Shown one piece after another: positions 7,577 through 15,990 of a stretch of 40,014 bases of DNA (position 1 is its first letter; each line of letters begins with the position of its first letter). The stretch is taken from assembly GCA_012735245.1 (NCBI GenBank), contig JAAYHU010000070.1, positions 1 through 40,014 of the forward strand. The letters run 5' to 3'. The notes below the pieces were generated by a model. The model ran no database searches. It saw nothing but the letters and a program-made list of their open reading frames with translations, and was not told the DNA's origin. The stretch is from Tissierellia bacterium (GTDB lineage: Bacteria > Bacillota > Clostridia > Tissierellales > Tissierellaceae). The translations under genes were made by a program, and so were the position numbers.

Positions 7577-8236
7577 TTAACCAAATCTACCAGTAATATA
7601 GTCTTCAGTACGCTTGTCTTTAGGATTGGAAAAAATATCTTCCGTATTATCGTATTCAATTAATTCACCGCTTAGGAAAAAGGCTGTTTTGTCTGATACC
7701 CGAGCTGCCTGCTGCATATTGTGGGTCACCATAACAAGGGTATATTCCTTTTTCAATTCCACTACTAGGTCTTCGATTTTAAGTGTAGAAATTGGGTCAA
7801 GGGCATTTTTCTTTAATCTGTCCTTTACCTCATCCCATATGGCTGCATTTCTCAAGCTTCTTTCTACTATTTCATCAAGTTTGGCCTTAGATTTAATACC
7901 ATGGGTTCTGGGACCATAGGCTATATTATCATATATGCTCATGGGAAAGGGGTTAGGTTTTTGAAATACCATTCCCACCCTTTTTCTTAACAAGTTCACA
8001 TTTATATTTCCATTTTTGTATATATCTTGGCCATCTAATAGGACTGAACCTTCAATTCTACAATTTTCAATCAAGTCATTCATGCGGTTTAAGGTCTTAA
8101 GAAAAGTTGACTTACCGCAACCGGAAGGTCCAATGAAGGCAGTTATTAGATTTTCTTCTATACTCATATTTATATTTTTAAGAGCATGAAAGTCTCCATA
8201 ATATAGGTTTAAATTTTCTACTTTAATCTTATCCAT
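7577..8236 (-). CDS. pstB: Phosphate ABC transporter ATPase PstB, lacking signature and Walker B
   Basis: 219 residues, against about 250 for normal PstB. Walker A (GPSGCGKST, residues 36-44), the Q-loop region ([12 protein letters not shown]) and the H-loop ([13 protein letters not shown]) are intact, and the C-terminus ends with the usual [10 protein letters not shown]. Between VKDRLKK and ALDPIST the whole segment that should carry LSGGQ, the following helix and the Walker B aspartate and glutamate is absent. About 32 residues are missing and the reading frame is kept. The junction is at 7799-7804, at a GCCCTT encoding AL, where family members have AL on both sides of the missing part. As written the protein should not hydrolyse ATP. 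The ATG at 8236 has AAAGGAG 7 bases upstream and overlaps pstA by 8 bases. Confidence 0.9.
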   Translation of the reverse strand: MDKIKVENLNLYYGDFHALKNINMSIEENLITAFIGPSGCGKSTFLKTLNRMNDLIENCRIEGSVLLDGQDIYKNGNINVNLLRKRVGMVFQKPNPFPMSIYDNIAYGPRTHGIKSKAKLDEIVERSLRNAAIWDEVKDRLKKNALDPISTLKIEDLVVELKKEYTLVMVTHNMQQAARVSDKTAFFLSGELIEYDNTEDIFSNPKDKRTEDYITGRFG

Positions 8237-9056
8237 TAACATTCTCCTTTGAAAATCTTTTTGCTACATAGCTAGATAAACCATTTATTCCAATTACCAC
8301 TAATAGGAGTATTACTGCAGTGGCATAAGCCTTGTTGGTGTATAAGCCTTCACTAGATAGGACATACATATGAATTGCCAAAGTCCTACCTGATGAAAAC
8401 AAATTGTCAGGTATTTGAGGCACTGTACCTGCAGTATAGATAAGGGCTGCAGTTTCACCTACTATTCTGCCTATGGCAAGGATAATACCTGTAAGTATTC
8501 CTGGCATAGCACTGGGCAAGACTATCCTAAATATGGTTCTTAACTTACCAGCACCTAGGCCAAAGCTTGCTTCCCTAAGGCTATTAGGGACTGCAATCAG
8601 GACCTCCTCTGTTGATCTGATTATAAGGGGAAGTATCATAATACTTAGGGTGAAGGCCCCTGCAATCAATGAAAAACTCCAACCAAGGGCAGTAACAAAG
8701 AATAACAATCCAAATAGGCCATATACAATAGATGGGATTCCCGATAAGGTTTCCGTAGTAAGCCTTATTATCTCAACGACCTTATTCCCAGATTTGGCAT
8801 ATTCTACAAGATAAAAGCCTGTAAAAACCCCAAGTGGACAGGCAATTAATAGGGATAAAAATATCATCATCAGTGTAGTTATAATTGCAGGAAATAAAGA
8901 TAGGTTTTCCGTACTAAACTCTAAGGCAAATAAAGAAGTATCCATATGGGGAATTCCTTTTATCAATATATAGCCAATTAATATAAGCAAAACTGAAAAG
9001 GTAAGTATTGCAGATAATATGACAAAGCCTTTAATAATCTTGGTATACTTATTCAA
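8229..9056 (-). CDS. pstA: Phosphate ABC transporter permease PstA
   Basis: 275 residues with about six membrane segments and the ABC permease coupling motif around residues 165-185 ([16 protein letters not shown]). [17 protein letters not shown] is typical of PstA. With PstC it forms the channel across the cytoplasmic membrane for phosphate delivered by PstS. The start is a TTG at 9056, directly adjacent to the pstC stop. An AGGAGG 9 bases upstream lies within the last codons of pstC. No ATG occurs in a comparable position. Coupled translation with pstC and pstB is likely. Confidence 0.92.
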   Translation of the reverse strand: MNKYTKIIKGFVILSAILTFSVLLILIGYILIKGIPHMDTSLFALEFSTENLSLFPAIITTLMMIFLSLLIACPLGVFTGFYLVEYAKSGNKVVEIIRLTTETLSGIPSIVYGLFGLLFFVTALGWSFSLIAGAFTLSIMILPLIIRSTEEVLIAVPNSLREASFGLGAGKLRTIFRIVLPSAMPGILTGIILAIGRIVGETAALIYTAGTVPQIPDNLFSSGRTLAIHMYVLSSEGLYTNKAYATAVILLLVVIGINGLSSYVAKRFSKENVNG

Positions 9057-9914
9057 TTAGTTCATCCTCCTTTTCAGTATCAAAAATATCCCATTAATCA
9101 ATAGTATAAATACAAATAAGACTACTCCCGTTGCGATTAGGGCCTCCCTATGAAGGTCAGCTGCATATCCCATTTCCATAACTATATTGGCTGTTAAGGT
9201 ACGAATTCCCCTTAAGATACCATTGGGCATTCGGGCTTGGTTTCCAGCCACCATAACTACAGCCATGGTTTCCCCTATGGCCCTGCCTATTCCCAAGACG
9301 ATGGAGGCTAAGATTCCACTTTTTGCAGCAGGAACTACTGTAAACATAACTGCTGTTTCATGGCTGGCACCTAGGGCTATGGCACCTTCATAATAGGATT
9401 TTTGCACAGAATTAATGGCTGATTCTGAAAGGCCTATAATAGTGGGTAAAATCATAATTCCAAGAAGTATGGAAGCGGTCAATATGCTATTGCCATTTCC
9501 TCCAAATACATTGCTTATAAAAGGCACCAGCACAACCATACCAAAGAAACCATAAACGATAGATGGGATCCCTGCCATGAGATTGACAGCAGGTTTAATA
9601 TATCTATATATTTTCCTAGGACAAAACTTAGATAAAAATATTGCTGTTAACACCCCAATAGGGACCCCAATTATGATGGCCCCAAGGGTTACATAGATAC
9701 TTCCCAATATCATGGGAAAAATTCCAAATGATGGCGGCACATTGGAGGGTGACCATTTCCTACCAAATATAAAATTAAAAAGCCCTATTTCCCTAAGGGC
9801 AGGTATGCCACCTGTAAACATAAAGACACAAATAAGGATTACAGATATAATAGAAGCAGTGGCGGAGATAAAAAATACTATCGCCATAAATTTTTCAAGA
9901 AAATTTTTCTTCAT
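9057..9914 (-). CDS. pstC: Phosphate ABC transporter permease PstC
   Basis: 285 residues with a long first membrane helix and about five more. [30 protein letters not shown] and the coupling helix GAIALGASHETAVMF followed by GRAIGETMAVVMVAGN are all characteristic of PstC. It is the partner of PstA in the phosphate channel. ATG start with AGGTG about 8 bases upstream. It lies 15 bases downstream of pstS and touches pstA. No defects are visible, so pstB is the only damaged member of the transporter. Confidence 0.93.
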   Translation of the reverse strand: MKKNFLEKFMAIVFFISATASIISVILICVFMFTGGIPALREIGLFNFIFGRKWSPSNVPPSFGIFPMILGSIYVTLGAIIIGVPIGVLTAIFLSKFCPRKIYRYIKPAVNLMAGIPSIVYGFFGMVVLVPFISNVFGGNGNSILTASILLGIMILPTIIGLSESAINSVQKSYYEGAIALGASHETAVMFTVVPAAKSGILASIVLGIGRAIGETMAVVMVAGNQARMPNGILRGIRTLTANIVMEMGYAADLHREALIATGVVLFVFILLINGIFLILKRRMN

Positions 9915-9929
9915 GGATTTTCACCTACT

Positions 9930-10811
9930 TTATTTAATATGGCTCCATCTGGTTATTTCCCCTATAAATATCTTGGTAACATCTTCTAAGGATAGATTGT
10001 CTATAGTATTTGCAGGATTGTTTATAACTGCAATACCGTCTATAGCTATTGCCATATAATCTAAGTCTGCCTTTTCACTGTCCTTTAAGTCTCTGGACGC
10101 CATACCTATATCAGCTGTGCCATTGATAACAGCTTGCATACCTGCTGAGGAACCTGTTGAATGAATTTCAATTTCTGCCTCAGGATTTATTTCTAAGTAT
10201 GCTTCTCTCAATTTTTCCATAACAGGAGTTACTGAAGTTGAACCAGCTATTATGATTTTTCCTGAGGGTTTAGAACCAGCATAAGGTGCAGCATTATCAT
10301 CTACTGCTATAAAGTCTTCAGAAACTATTTCTTGACCTTCCTTGCTCATTATAAAATCAATAAAATCCTGTGTGATTTCAGTTAAATTTCCTTTTGTTGC
10401 AATATTAAAGGGTCTTGCAATTTTGTAACTACCATTCTTAATATTTTCTGTAGTAGGCTCTACTCCATCAATCTTTAGAGCTCTTACAGTTTCGTTCAAA
10501 GAACCAGTAGATACATAGCCAATTGCATATTCATTTCCAGCTACTGCTGTTAAGACTTGGTTTGTACCATTGTAAACTATAGCTTCTTCATAAGTTCTGT
10601 CTACAGTATTTCCTAGTTCATCCTTTGCTTCTATTCCTGTAATTTCAACAAAGGCACCCCTAGTACCTGACCCTTCTTCCCTTGAAATGACTACGATTTC
10701 CTTGTCTAAATTAAAACCCTTGCCGGAATCTGTTGAATTATTGGCACCACATCCTCCTAATATAGAGGCTCCTAAGATTAAAATTATGCCTATGGTTAAT
10801 ATCCTTTTCAT
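9930..10811 (-). CDS. pstS: Phosphate-binding lipoprotein PstS with swapped halves
   Basis: 293 residues. A lipoprotein signal (LGASILGGC, lipidated cysteine near residue 21) is followed by a short polar linker. The mature protein begins with the half that normally comes second: VVISREEGSGTRGAF, then GNEYAIGYVSTGSL and FIDFIMSKEGQEIV. A linker (about residues 165-180) leads to the half that normally comes first: IIIAGSTSVTPVMEKL, STGSSAGMQAVINGTADIGM, and an ending at IFIGEITRW. Both phosphate-binding loops (GSTSVTP and SREEGSGTRGAF) are present, so binding should be intact. This is a circular permutation of the E. coli or B. subtilis PstS order. It is first in the pst operon, with Pho-box repeats upstream. 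Confidence 0.88.
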   Translation of the reverse strand: MKRILTIGIILILGASILGGCGANNSTDSGKGFNLDKEIVVISREEGSGTRGAFVEITGIEAKDELGNTVDRTYEEAIVYNGTNQVLTAVAGNEYAIGYVSTGSLNETVRALKIDGVEPTTENIKNGSYKIARPFNIATKGNLTEITQDFIDFIMSKEGQEIVSEDFIAVDDNAAPYAGSKPSGKIIIAGSTSVTPVMEKLREAYLEINPEAEIEIHSTGSSAGMQAVINGTADIGMASRDLKDSEKADLDYMAIAIDGIAVINNPANTIDNLSLEDVTKIFIGEITRWSHIK

Positions 10812-10860
10812 TTACTATCCTTCCTTTCGATTTTTTCCTTCTTATTTTTCTCAATACCAG

Positions 10861-10915
10861 TGTAAAATATGAATGTTAAATCTAAGAACATATTAATGTT
10901 AAATCTATGTAAAAT
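10861..10915 (-). promoter_or_regulatory. Tandem Pho-box repeats upstream of pstS
   Basis: Read on the minus strand, five hexamer-like units occur at 11-13 base intervals: TTTTACA (ending 10909), TTTAACA (10897), TGTTC (10886, degenerate), TTTAACA (10874) and TTTTACA (10861). This matches the direct-repeat layout bound by PhoP/PhoB regulators in Gram-positive bacteria (TTnACA type units about one helical turn apart). They lie 50-104 bases upstream of the pstS start. A -10 element is not clear. TATTGA just downstream is a possible one. Confidence 0.6.
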
Positions 10916-10945
10916 ATAATTTTATTTATTAACCAGAATACAATC

Positions 10946-10974
10946 TTGACATTAACCTGATAAAGTTATAAAAT
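10946..10974 (+). promoter_or_regulatory. Sigma-A type promoter for the threonine operon
   Basis: TTGACA (10946-10951) and TAAAAT (10969-10974) with a 17-base spacer, pointing towards the aspartokinase gene and divergent from pstS. Confidence 0.7.
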
Positions 10975-10996
10975 GGTAAAAATATGAATAGGGCTT

Positions 10997-11027
10997 AACA
11001 CTCGTCTTTTTTGATGGGTGTTTTTTT
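10997..11027 (+). terminator. Leader hairpin with T-run upstream of aspartokinase
   Basis: A 10-bp stem with two G-U pairs (10997-11006 with 11013-11022) and a T6 loop, followed directly by TTTTT. It lies between the promoter at 10946 and the aspartokinase ribosome binding site, so it is either an attenuator or a block to read-through. The transcript preceding it would be only about 15-20 bases long, leaving no room for a leader peptide or riboswitch. Confidence 0.6.
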
Positions 11028-11049
11028 ACATATTATTGGAGGTGTAAAA

Positions 11050-12375
11050 ATGGATAGGATAATAGTAGCAAAATTCGGCGGAAGTTCGTTGGCAGACAGT
11101 GCTCAATTTAAAAAGGTAAGGACTATAATAAGGGAAAACCCAAATAGAAAATTTATAGTGGTTTCAGCCCCAGGGAAAAGATATAGGGGAGACCATAAAA
11201 TCACTGATTTATTATACATGTGCCATCAGCTTTCATCTCACGGAATTAACTTTGATGAGGTATTTCAACTTATTAGGGAAAGGTATGTAGGAATTTGTAA
11301 AGAACTTGAATTAAATACACCAATAGAAGAAATTCTGGAGGAAGTATATGAGAATATACTCAGGAAGGCAACAAGGGATTATTGTGCAAGTAGGGGAGAA
11401 TATATAAATGGGATTTTACTTGCAGATTTTCTAGATATACCCTTTGTTGATGCAGCGGAAGTAATCAGGTTTAAAGCAAAGGGTGATTATGATGAAGAGA
11501 TAACTGAAAAACTCCTTTCAGAAAGGCTATCTAAACTTGATGCTGCAGTCATACCAGGCTTTTATGGTGCTGATAAAGATGGAAATATTTTCACCTTTTC
11601 AAGAGGGGGCTCTGATATAACTGGTTCCCTAGTGGCAAATGCAGCAAATGCAGGTCTTTATGAGAATTGGACCGATGTGCCAGGCTTCCTAATGGTAGAT
11701 CCAAATATAGTTGAAAATCCAAAGCCTATAAGGGAAATAACCTATGAGGAGCTAAGGGGCCTATCCTATATGGGGGCACCAGTCCTCCATGAAGAGGCAA
11801 TTTTCCCAGTAAAAAAGAAGGGAATTCCAATTCAAATTAGAAATACTAACAAGGTTGAAGATGAAGGAACCCTTATTGTCCATAGTAGACTGTCTAAGAC
11901 TAAACATGGCAAAATTACAGGAATTGCAGGCAAAAAAGGCTTCACCGTATTATCTATTGAAAAGACTTTTATGACAAGTGAAAAGGGATTTCTTAGAAAG
12001 CTGGTATCAGTATTTGAGTCAAATGATATTTCCATTGAGCATATGCCTTCAAGTATAGATTCCATATCTGTTATTGTAGCAGAGGAGGATATAAAGGGGA
12101 AGCTGGATAAGATAATAGAAGAGGTTCGAATTTTTTGCAAGCCTGATAGTATAACTACCTATACAAATATGGCACTTCTAGCAGTTGTCGGAAGTGGTAT
12201 GATAAGGACTAAGGGCATTAGCGCAAAGATTTTTACAGCCCTGTATGAAAGCGATATTAATATTAGGATGATTTCACAAGGGTCTAGTGAGCTAAGTATA
12301 ATAATTGGAATAGAAAATGAGGATTATGAAAAGTCAGTAGCAGCCATATATAATGCATTTGTAGATGAAGTGTAG
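11050..12375 (+). CDS. lysC: Aspartate kinase (class III/YclM type)
   Basis: 441 residues. It catalyses the ATP-dependent phosphorylation of aspartate, the first step to lysine, threonine and methionine. The amino-acid kinase domain (residues 1-280) has KFGGSSLAD at the N-terminus and FYGADKDGNIFTFSRGGSD in the active site. Two ACT domains follow (about 300-370 and 375-440, with VSVFESNDISIEHMPSS and FTALYESDINIRMISQGSS), which normally bind the feedback inhibitor. The gene order (aspartokinase-hom-thrC-thrB) suggests a threonine-dedicated enzyme like B. subtilis YclM. The start is the ATG at 11050, with GGAGG 7 bases upstream. A TTG at 11011 lies inside the leader hairpin and is unlikely. 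Confidence 0.92.
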   Translation: MDRIIVAKFGGSSLADSAQFKKVRTIIRENPNRKFIVVSAPGKRYRGDHKITDLLYMCHQLSSHGINFDEVFQLIRERYVGICKELELNTPIEEILEEVYENILRKATRDYCASRGEYINGILLADFLDIPFVDAAEVIRFKAKGDYDEEITEKLLSERLSKLDAAVIPGFYGADKDGNIFTFSRGGSDITGSLVANAANAGLYENWTDVPGFLMVDPNIVENPKPIREITYEELRGLSYMGAPVLHEEAIFPVKKKGIPIQIRNTNKVEDEGTLIVHSRLSKTKHGKITGIAGKKGFTVLSIEKTFMTSEKGFLRKLVSVFESNDISIEHMPSSIDSISVIVAEEDIKGKLDKIIEEVRIFCKPDSITTYTNMALLAVVGSGMIRTKGISAKIFTALYESDINIRMISQGSSELSIIIGIENEDYEKSVAAIYNAFVDEV

Positions 12376-12425
12376 GCATAACCAAATCTATAAATCGAAA
12401 AATCACTGGTAATTGAAGGAGGGAT

Positions 12426-13622
12426 ATGGTGGTAAATATTGGATTATTGGGTTTTGGAACTGTTGGACAAGGACTTGCTCATATATTAAATAATAAATCA
12501 GAAGCTACCCCATTAAAAGATATAAATATCAAAAAAATCCTAGTCAGAAATCTTGAAAAAGAAAGAAAGGTCAAGGTTTCAAAGGATAAACTTACTCTAA
12601 ATCCTCAAGAAATAATGGAAGATAAGGAAATAGATATAATAGTTGAAGTTACAGGGGATGTGGATTTAAGCTATAGGCTAGTAAAGGAGGCGTTAAATAA
12701 TAAGAAACACGTAGTAACTGCAAATAAGGCCTTGGTTTCTAAACACTTTGAAGAACTTTCACTCCTGGCTGAAGAAAATGATGTTTATTTTCTTTATGAA
12801 GCAAGTGTAGCAGGTGGAATTCCAATATTGAAGCCTTTAAAAGACCAAATAAGGGTAAATAATATTTCAAGGCTTAGGGGAATTCTAAATGGTACCTGTA
12901 ATTATATCTTAACCAAGATGACAGATGAAGGTTTAGACTATGGACAAGCCCTAAGGGAGGCACAGGGCTTAGGCTATGCTGAGGCAGACCCATCTTCGGA
13001 TGTGAAAGGGTTAGATACTTTGAGAAAGCTGAGAATCCTATCCACATTGGCCTTTGGCTCAGCCATAAGAGAGGAAGATATAATCTGCCATGGAATAGAC
13101 AAATTATTAGCCTTAGATATTAAGCTTTTGAAGGAAAGGGAGATGGTAATTAAGCTCATAGGTGAAGTCGTTGAAGTTGATGGAGGATATCAAGCAATTG
13201 TACAGCCAAAGGCCTTTAAGGATGGCAGCTACTTTACTATGATAAGGGAAGCATATAATACTGTATCCATAGAAGGAGACTTTTCAGGCGTATTAAACTT
13301 TTATGGGCCAGGTGCTGGAATGTATCCAACTGCAAATGCAGTCCTAACAGATATTATAGATTGTGTAATGAATATTCAGGATAAGAAAAATCCCCTAGGA
13401 AATAGGAAGCTTGAAAATAAAAATGAGGACATCCGAGGAAAATACTATATAAGAATTTCCAATTGGAAAGACTATGAAGTCGACCTCGGAGGGGTAATAG
13501 AAGAAAAAGTCTTTGAAGATGATAAAGATTTTGCAATTATAACAAAAGAGGTAAGATTATCTGATATACTAAATATATTAGAGGGAGTAGAAAACCTAGC
13601 CTTAGTGAATTTGGAAGATTAG
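12426..13622 (+). CDS. hom: Homoserine dehydrogenase
   Basis: 398 residues. It reduces aspartate semialdehyde to homoserine. The Rossmann motif IGLLGFGTVGQGL is at the N-terminus, VTANKALVSKH and EASVAGGIPILKPL follow, and the catalytic homoserine dehydrogenase domain (about 125-310) includes LNGTCNYILTKM and AEADPSSDVKGLD. The last 75 residues occupy the place of an ACT domain but are short and poorly conserved, with only KYYIRISN and the final helix resembling one. Feedback control by threonine may therefore be altered. The AGGAGGG site is very close to the ATG at 12426, so the GTG one codon later is an equally good start. thrC follows after 10 bases. Confidence 0.92.
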   Translation: MVVNIGLLGFGTVGQGLAHILNNKSEATPLKDINIKKILVRNLEKERKVKVSKDKLTLNPQEIMEDKEIDIIVEVTGDVDLSYRLVKEALNNKKHVVTANKALVSKHFEELSLLAEENDVYFLYEASVAGGIPILKPLKDQIRVNNISRLRGILNGTCNYILTKMTDEGLDYGQALREAQGLGYAEADPSSDVKGLDTLRKLRILSTLAFGSAIREEDIICHGIDKLLALDIKLLKEREMVIKLIGEVVEVDGGYQAIVQPKAFKDGSYFTMIREAYNTVSIEGDFSGVLNFYGPGAGMYPTANAVLTDIIDCVMNIQDKKNPLGNRKLENKNEDIRGKYYIRISNWKDYEVDLGGVIEEKVFEDDKDFAIITKEVRLSDILNILEGVENLALVNLED

Positions 13623-13632
13623 GAGGACTGTT

Positions 13633-15108
13633 ATGAGGTACTTTAGCACTAGAGATAAAAACAATATAGTTTCTTCTAAGGAAGCTGTTATAAAGGGTAT
13701 TTCAGAGGAAGGAGGCTTATTCGTTCCAGAAACTTTTCCCTCCCTTCCATCCTTAGAGGAATTAATAGACCTAAGTTATAAGGAAGTAGCTTACAAAATC
13801 CTAAGCCTGTATTTTACAGATTATACTGAAGAGGAATTATGGAAGGCGGTAAATGGGGCCTATGATGAAAAGTTTAGAAAAGAGAGTGTAATTGAAATAA
13901 AAAGCACTAAAAAGGCACATTTCCTAGAATTATTCCATGGACCTACCTTGGCCTTTAAAGATATGGCCCTAACTATACTTCCCTACCTTTTAAAGGCTGC
14001 AGTAAGGACTAGAAACATAGATAAAAAAATAGTAATCCTTACTGCAACTTCAGGAGATACAGGAAAAGCTGCCTTAGAAGGCTTTAAAGATATTGAAGGC
14101 ATAAATGTTATAGTTTTCTATCCAGATGGGGGAGTAAGCCCCATTCAAAGGCTTCAAATGGTTACCCAAAGAGGCAACAATACCTTTGTCTCAGCTATTA
14201 AAGGTAATTTTGATGATGCTCAAAGTGGGGTTAAGGAAGTATTCTCCGATGTTGATTTCAATGGCTTTCTTGAAAAGCAGGGTTATATCCTATCATCTGC
14301 CAACTCCATAAACATAGGCAGGCTTATACCCCAAATAACCTATTATGTGTATGGCTATATAGAATTACTTAGGAGAAAAGTTATTTCAAAGGGCGAAAAG
14401 ATCAATATTGTAGTTCCTACAGGGAACTTTGGAAATATCTTAGCTGCATATTATGGAAAGAGAATGGGGCTACCTGTAAATAGGCTTATATGTGCATCAA
14501 ATAACAACAAGGTCTTGGCTGATTTCTTTAACACTGGCATATATGATAAGGAAAGAGACCTAATTCTCACCTCATCGCCTTCCATGGATATTTTAGTATC
14601 CAGCAACCTTGAAAGATTTTTATTCCATATATCAGGCAATGATGAAAATATTACAAGGGAAAAGATGACTGAACTAAGGGAAAGGGGAAAATACTATTGG
14701 GATGATTTCAAAGAGAATATATACGGAAACTTCACAGACGAAGGAGAAACATCTTATTGGATTAAGAGGGTATATGAAGGGGAAGATTACATAATAGATC
14801 CCCATACTGCTGTTGCATACGGAGTCTATATGAAATATTTAGAAGAAGAAAAGGATGAAACTAAGACCCTAATTGCATCAACAGCAAGCCCATTTAAGTT
14901 CCATAAAAAGGTGCTAACTTCCATTGGAAAGGGAATTACAGGGAAGGATTTTAGAGACTTAGAGGGGCTGGCAAAAGTCTCCAATACCAAAGTCCCCAAG
15001 CACTTAGCAGAATTGGAAGTCTTACCTGAAATCCACAATACCCTGTGCCAAAAAGATGAAATGAGGGATGTAATATTAAAATTTTTGAAGGTGAATAAAA
15101 ATGATTAA
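13633..15108 (+). CDS. thrC: Threonine synthase
   Basis: 491 residues, the long form of the enzyme. It uses PLP to convert O-phosphohomoserine to threonine. Landmarks are the N-terminal threonine-synthase domain (MRYFSTRDKN, GISEEGGLFVPE), the PLP lysine in GPTLAFKDMAL, the cofactor phosphate loop TATSGDTGKAALEGF, YPDGGVSPIQRLQM, and VPTGNFGNILAAYYGK. The final segment (IDPHTAVAYGVY, TASPFKFHKKVL) is also typical. It starts at an ATG with AGGAGGA spaced 5-6 bases away, 10 bases after hom. The last 8 bases overlap thrB, indicating coupled translation. Confidence 0.94.
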   Translation: MRYFSTRDKNNIVSSKEAVIKGISEEGGLFVPETFPSLPSLEELIDLSYKEVAYKILSLYFTDYTEEELWKAVNGAYDEKFRKESVIEIKSTKKAHFLELFHGPTLAFKDMALTILPYLLKAAVRTRNIDKKIVILTATSGDTGKAALEGFKDIEGINVIVFYPDGGVSPIQRLQMVTQRGNNTFVSAIKGNFDDAQSGVKEVFSDVDFNGFLEKQGYILSSANSINIGRLIPQITYYVYGYIELLRRKVISKGEKINIVVPTGNFGNILAAYYGKRMGLPVNRLICASNNNKVLADFFNTGIYDKERDLILTSSPSMDILVSSNLERFLFHISGNDENITREKMTELRERGKYYWDDFKENIYGNFTDEGETSYWIKRVYEGEDYIIDPHTAVAYGVYMKYLEEEKDETKTLIASTASPFKFHKKVLTSIGKGITGKDFRDLEGLAKVSNTKVPKHLAELEVLPEIHNTLCQKDEMRDVILKFLKVNKND

Positions 15109-15955
15109 GGTAAAAGTTCCTGCCACCAGTGCCAATCTTGGTCCAGGCTTTGATGTCCTAGGCCTAGCCATCGATAGGTACAACATATTTACATTTGTTG
15201 AAAGTGCTGAAAGCAAAGAGGAAAACTTAATATATAAATCATATAGAAGGGTCTTTGAATACCTAGGGAAGCCTTTGATACCAGTGAAAATCCAAGTAAA
15301 TGACAATATTCCAATAGCCAGGGGCTTAGGTTCCTCTGCAGCCTGTATAGTTGGAGGAATTATGGGGGCCAATGAAATCCTAGGAAAGCCCTTAGATAAA
15401 GAGGATATACTAAAATTAGCTACAGAAATTGAAGGCCATCCTGATAATGTGGCTCCTGCAATCTATGGAGGCTTAGTAGTATCAGTTATGGAAGGAGATA
15501 AAATCCACATAGCTAAGCTGCCTATAAAAAACAAGCTGAACTTTATAGCCTTAGTTCCAAACTTTGAGCTGTCCACTTCAAAGGCAAGGGAAGTCCTTCC
15601 CAAGAGAATAGATTTTAAGGATGGAATTTACAATGTAAGCAGGGTAAGCATCCTCCTTACTGCCCTTGCAACAGGAGATAGTGGCCTAATAAAATTGGGC
15701 CTCCAAGATAAATTCCACCAGCCCTACAGGGGTAAATTAATTGAAGGATTTGATGAAATTATAAGTGCTGTAAACCAAAAAGGTGCCTTAGGCTGCTACT
15801 TAAGCGGTGCAGGCCCCACCATAATGTGCATAGGGCCAGGGGAGGATAATAGGTTAATTAAGGATATTCAAGAGTATGTTAAAGATGAGTATCCGGCTTG
15901 GGAGGTCTTTGTTCACAAGGTAGATAATATTGGTGCCCTATCATATATTGATTAA
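15101..15955 (+). CDS. thrB: Homoserine kinase
   Basis: 284 residues, GHMP kinase family. It phosphorylates homoserine, supplying the substrate of threonine synthase. The N-terminal VPATSANLGPGFDVLGLA is diagnostic for ThrB. The ATP loop is PIARGLGSSAACIVGGI, and the third GHMP motif is GALGCYLSGAGPTIM. It is soluble and dimeric in the family. It overlaps thrC by 8 bases. The asparaginase gene follows within 35 bases. The four genes from aspartokinase to thrB together make threonine from aspartate, except for aspartate semialdehyde dehydrogenase, which is not in this window. Confidence 0.95.
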   Translation: MIKVKVPATSANLGPGFDVLGLAIDRYNIFTFVESAESKEENLIYKSYRRVFEYLGKPLIPVKIQVNDNIPIARGLGSSAACIVGGIMGANEILGKPLDKEDILKLATEIEGHPDNVAPAIYGGLVVSVMEGDKIHIAKLPIKNKLNFIALVPNFELSTSKAREVLPKRIDFKDGIYNVSRVSILLTALATGDSGLIKLGLQDKFHQPYRGKLIEGFDEIISAVNQKGALGCYLSGAGPTIMCIGPGEDNRLIKDIQEYVKDEYPAWEVFVHKVDNIGALSYID

Positions 15956-15990
15956 TGGTCAAAGGGATTATTTTGGAGGGGGCGATTTTT

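Noticed and set aside
8473-8814. Plus-strand open frame inside pstA
   Set aside because: It is a mirror of the permease codons. The minus-strand gene is certain and no ribosome binding site is present.
15955-15990. N-terminal extension of asparaginase from the ATG overlapping the thrB stop
   Set aside because: The extra 12 residues do not resemble asparaginases, and an excellent ribosome binding site lies between this ATG and the TTG at 15991.
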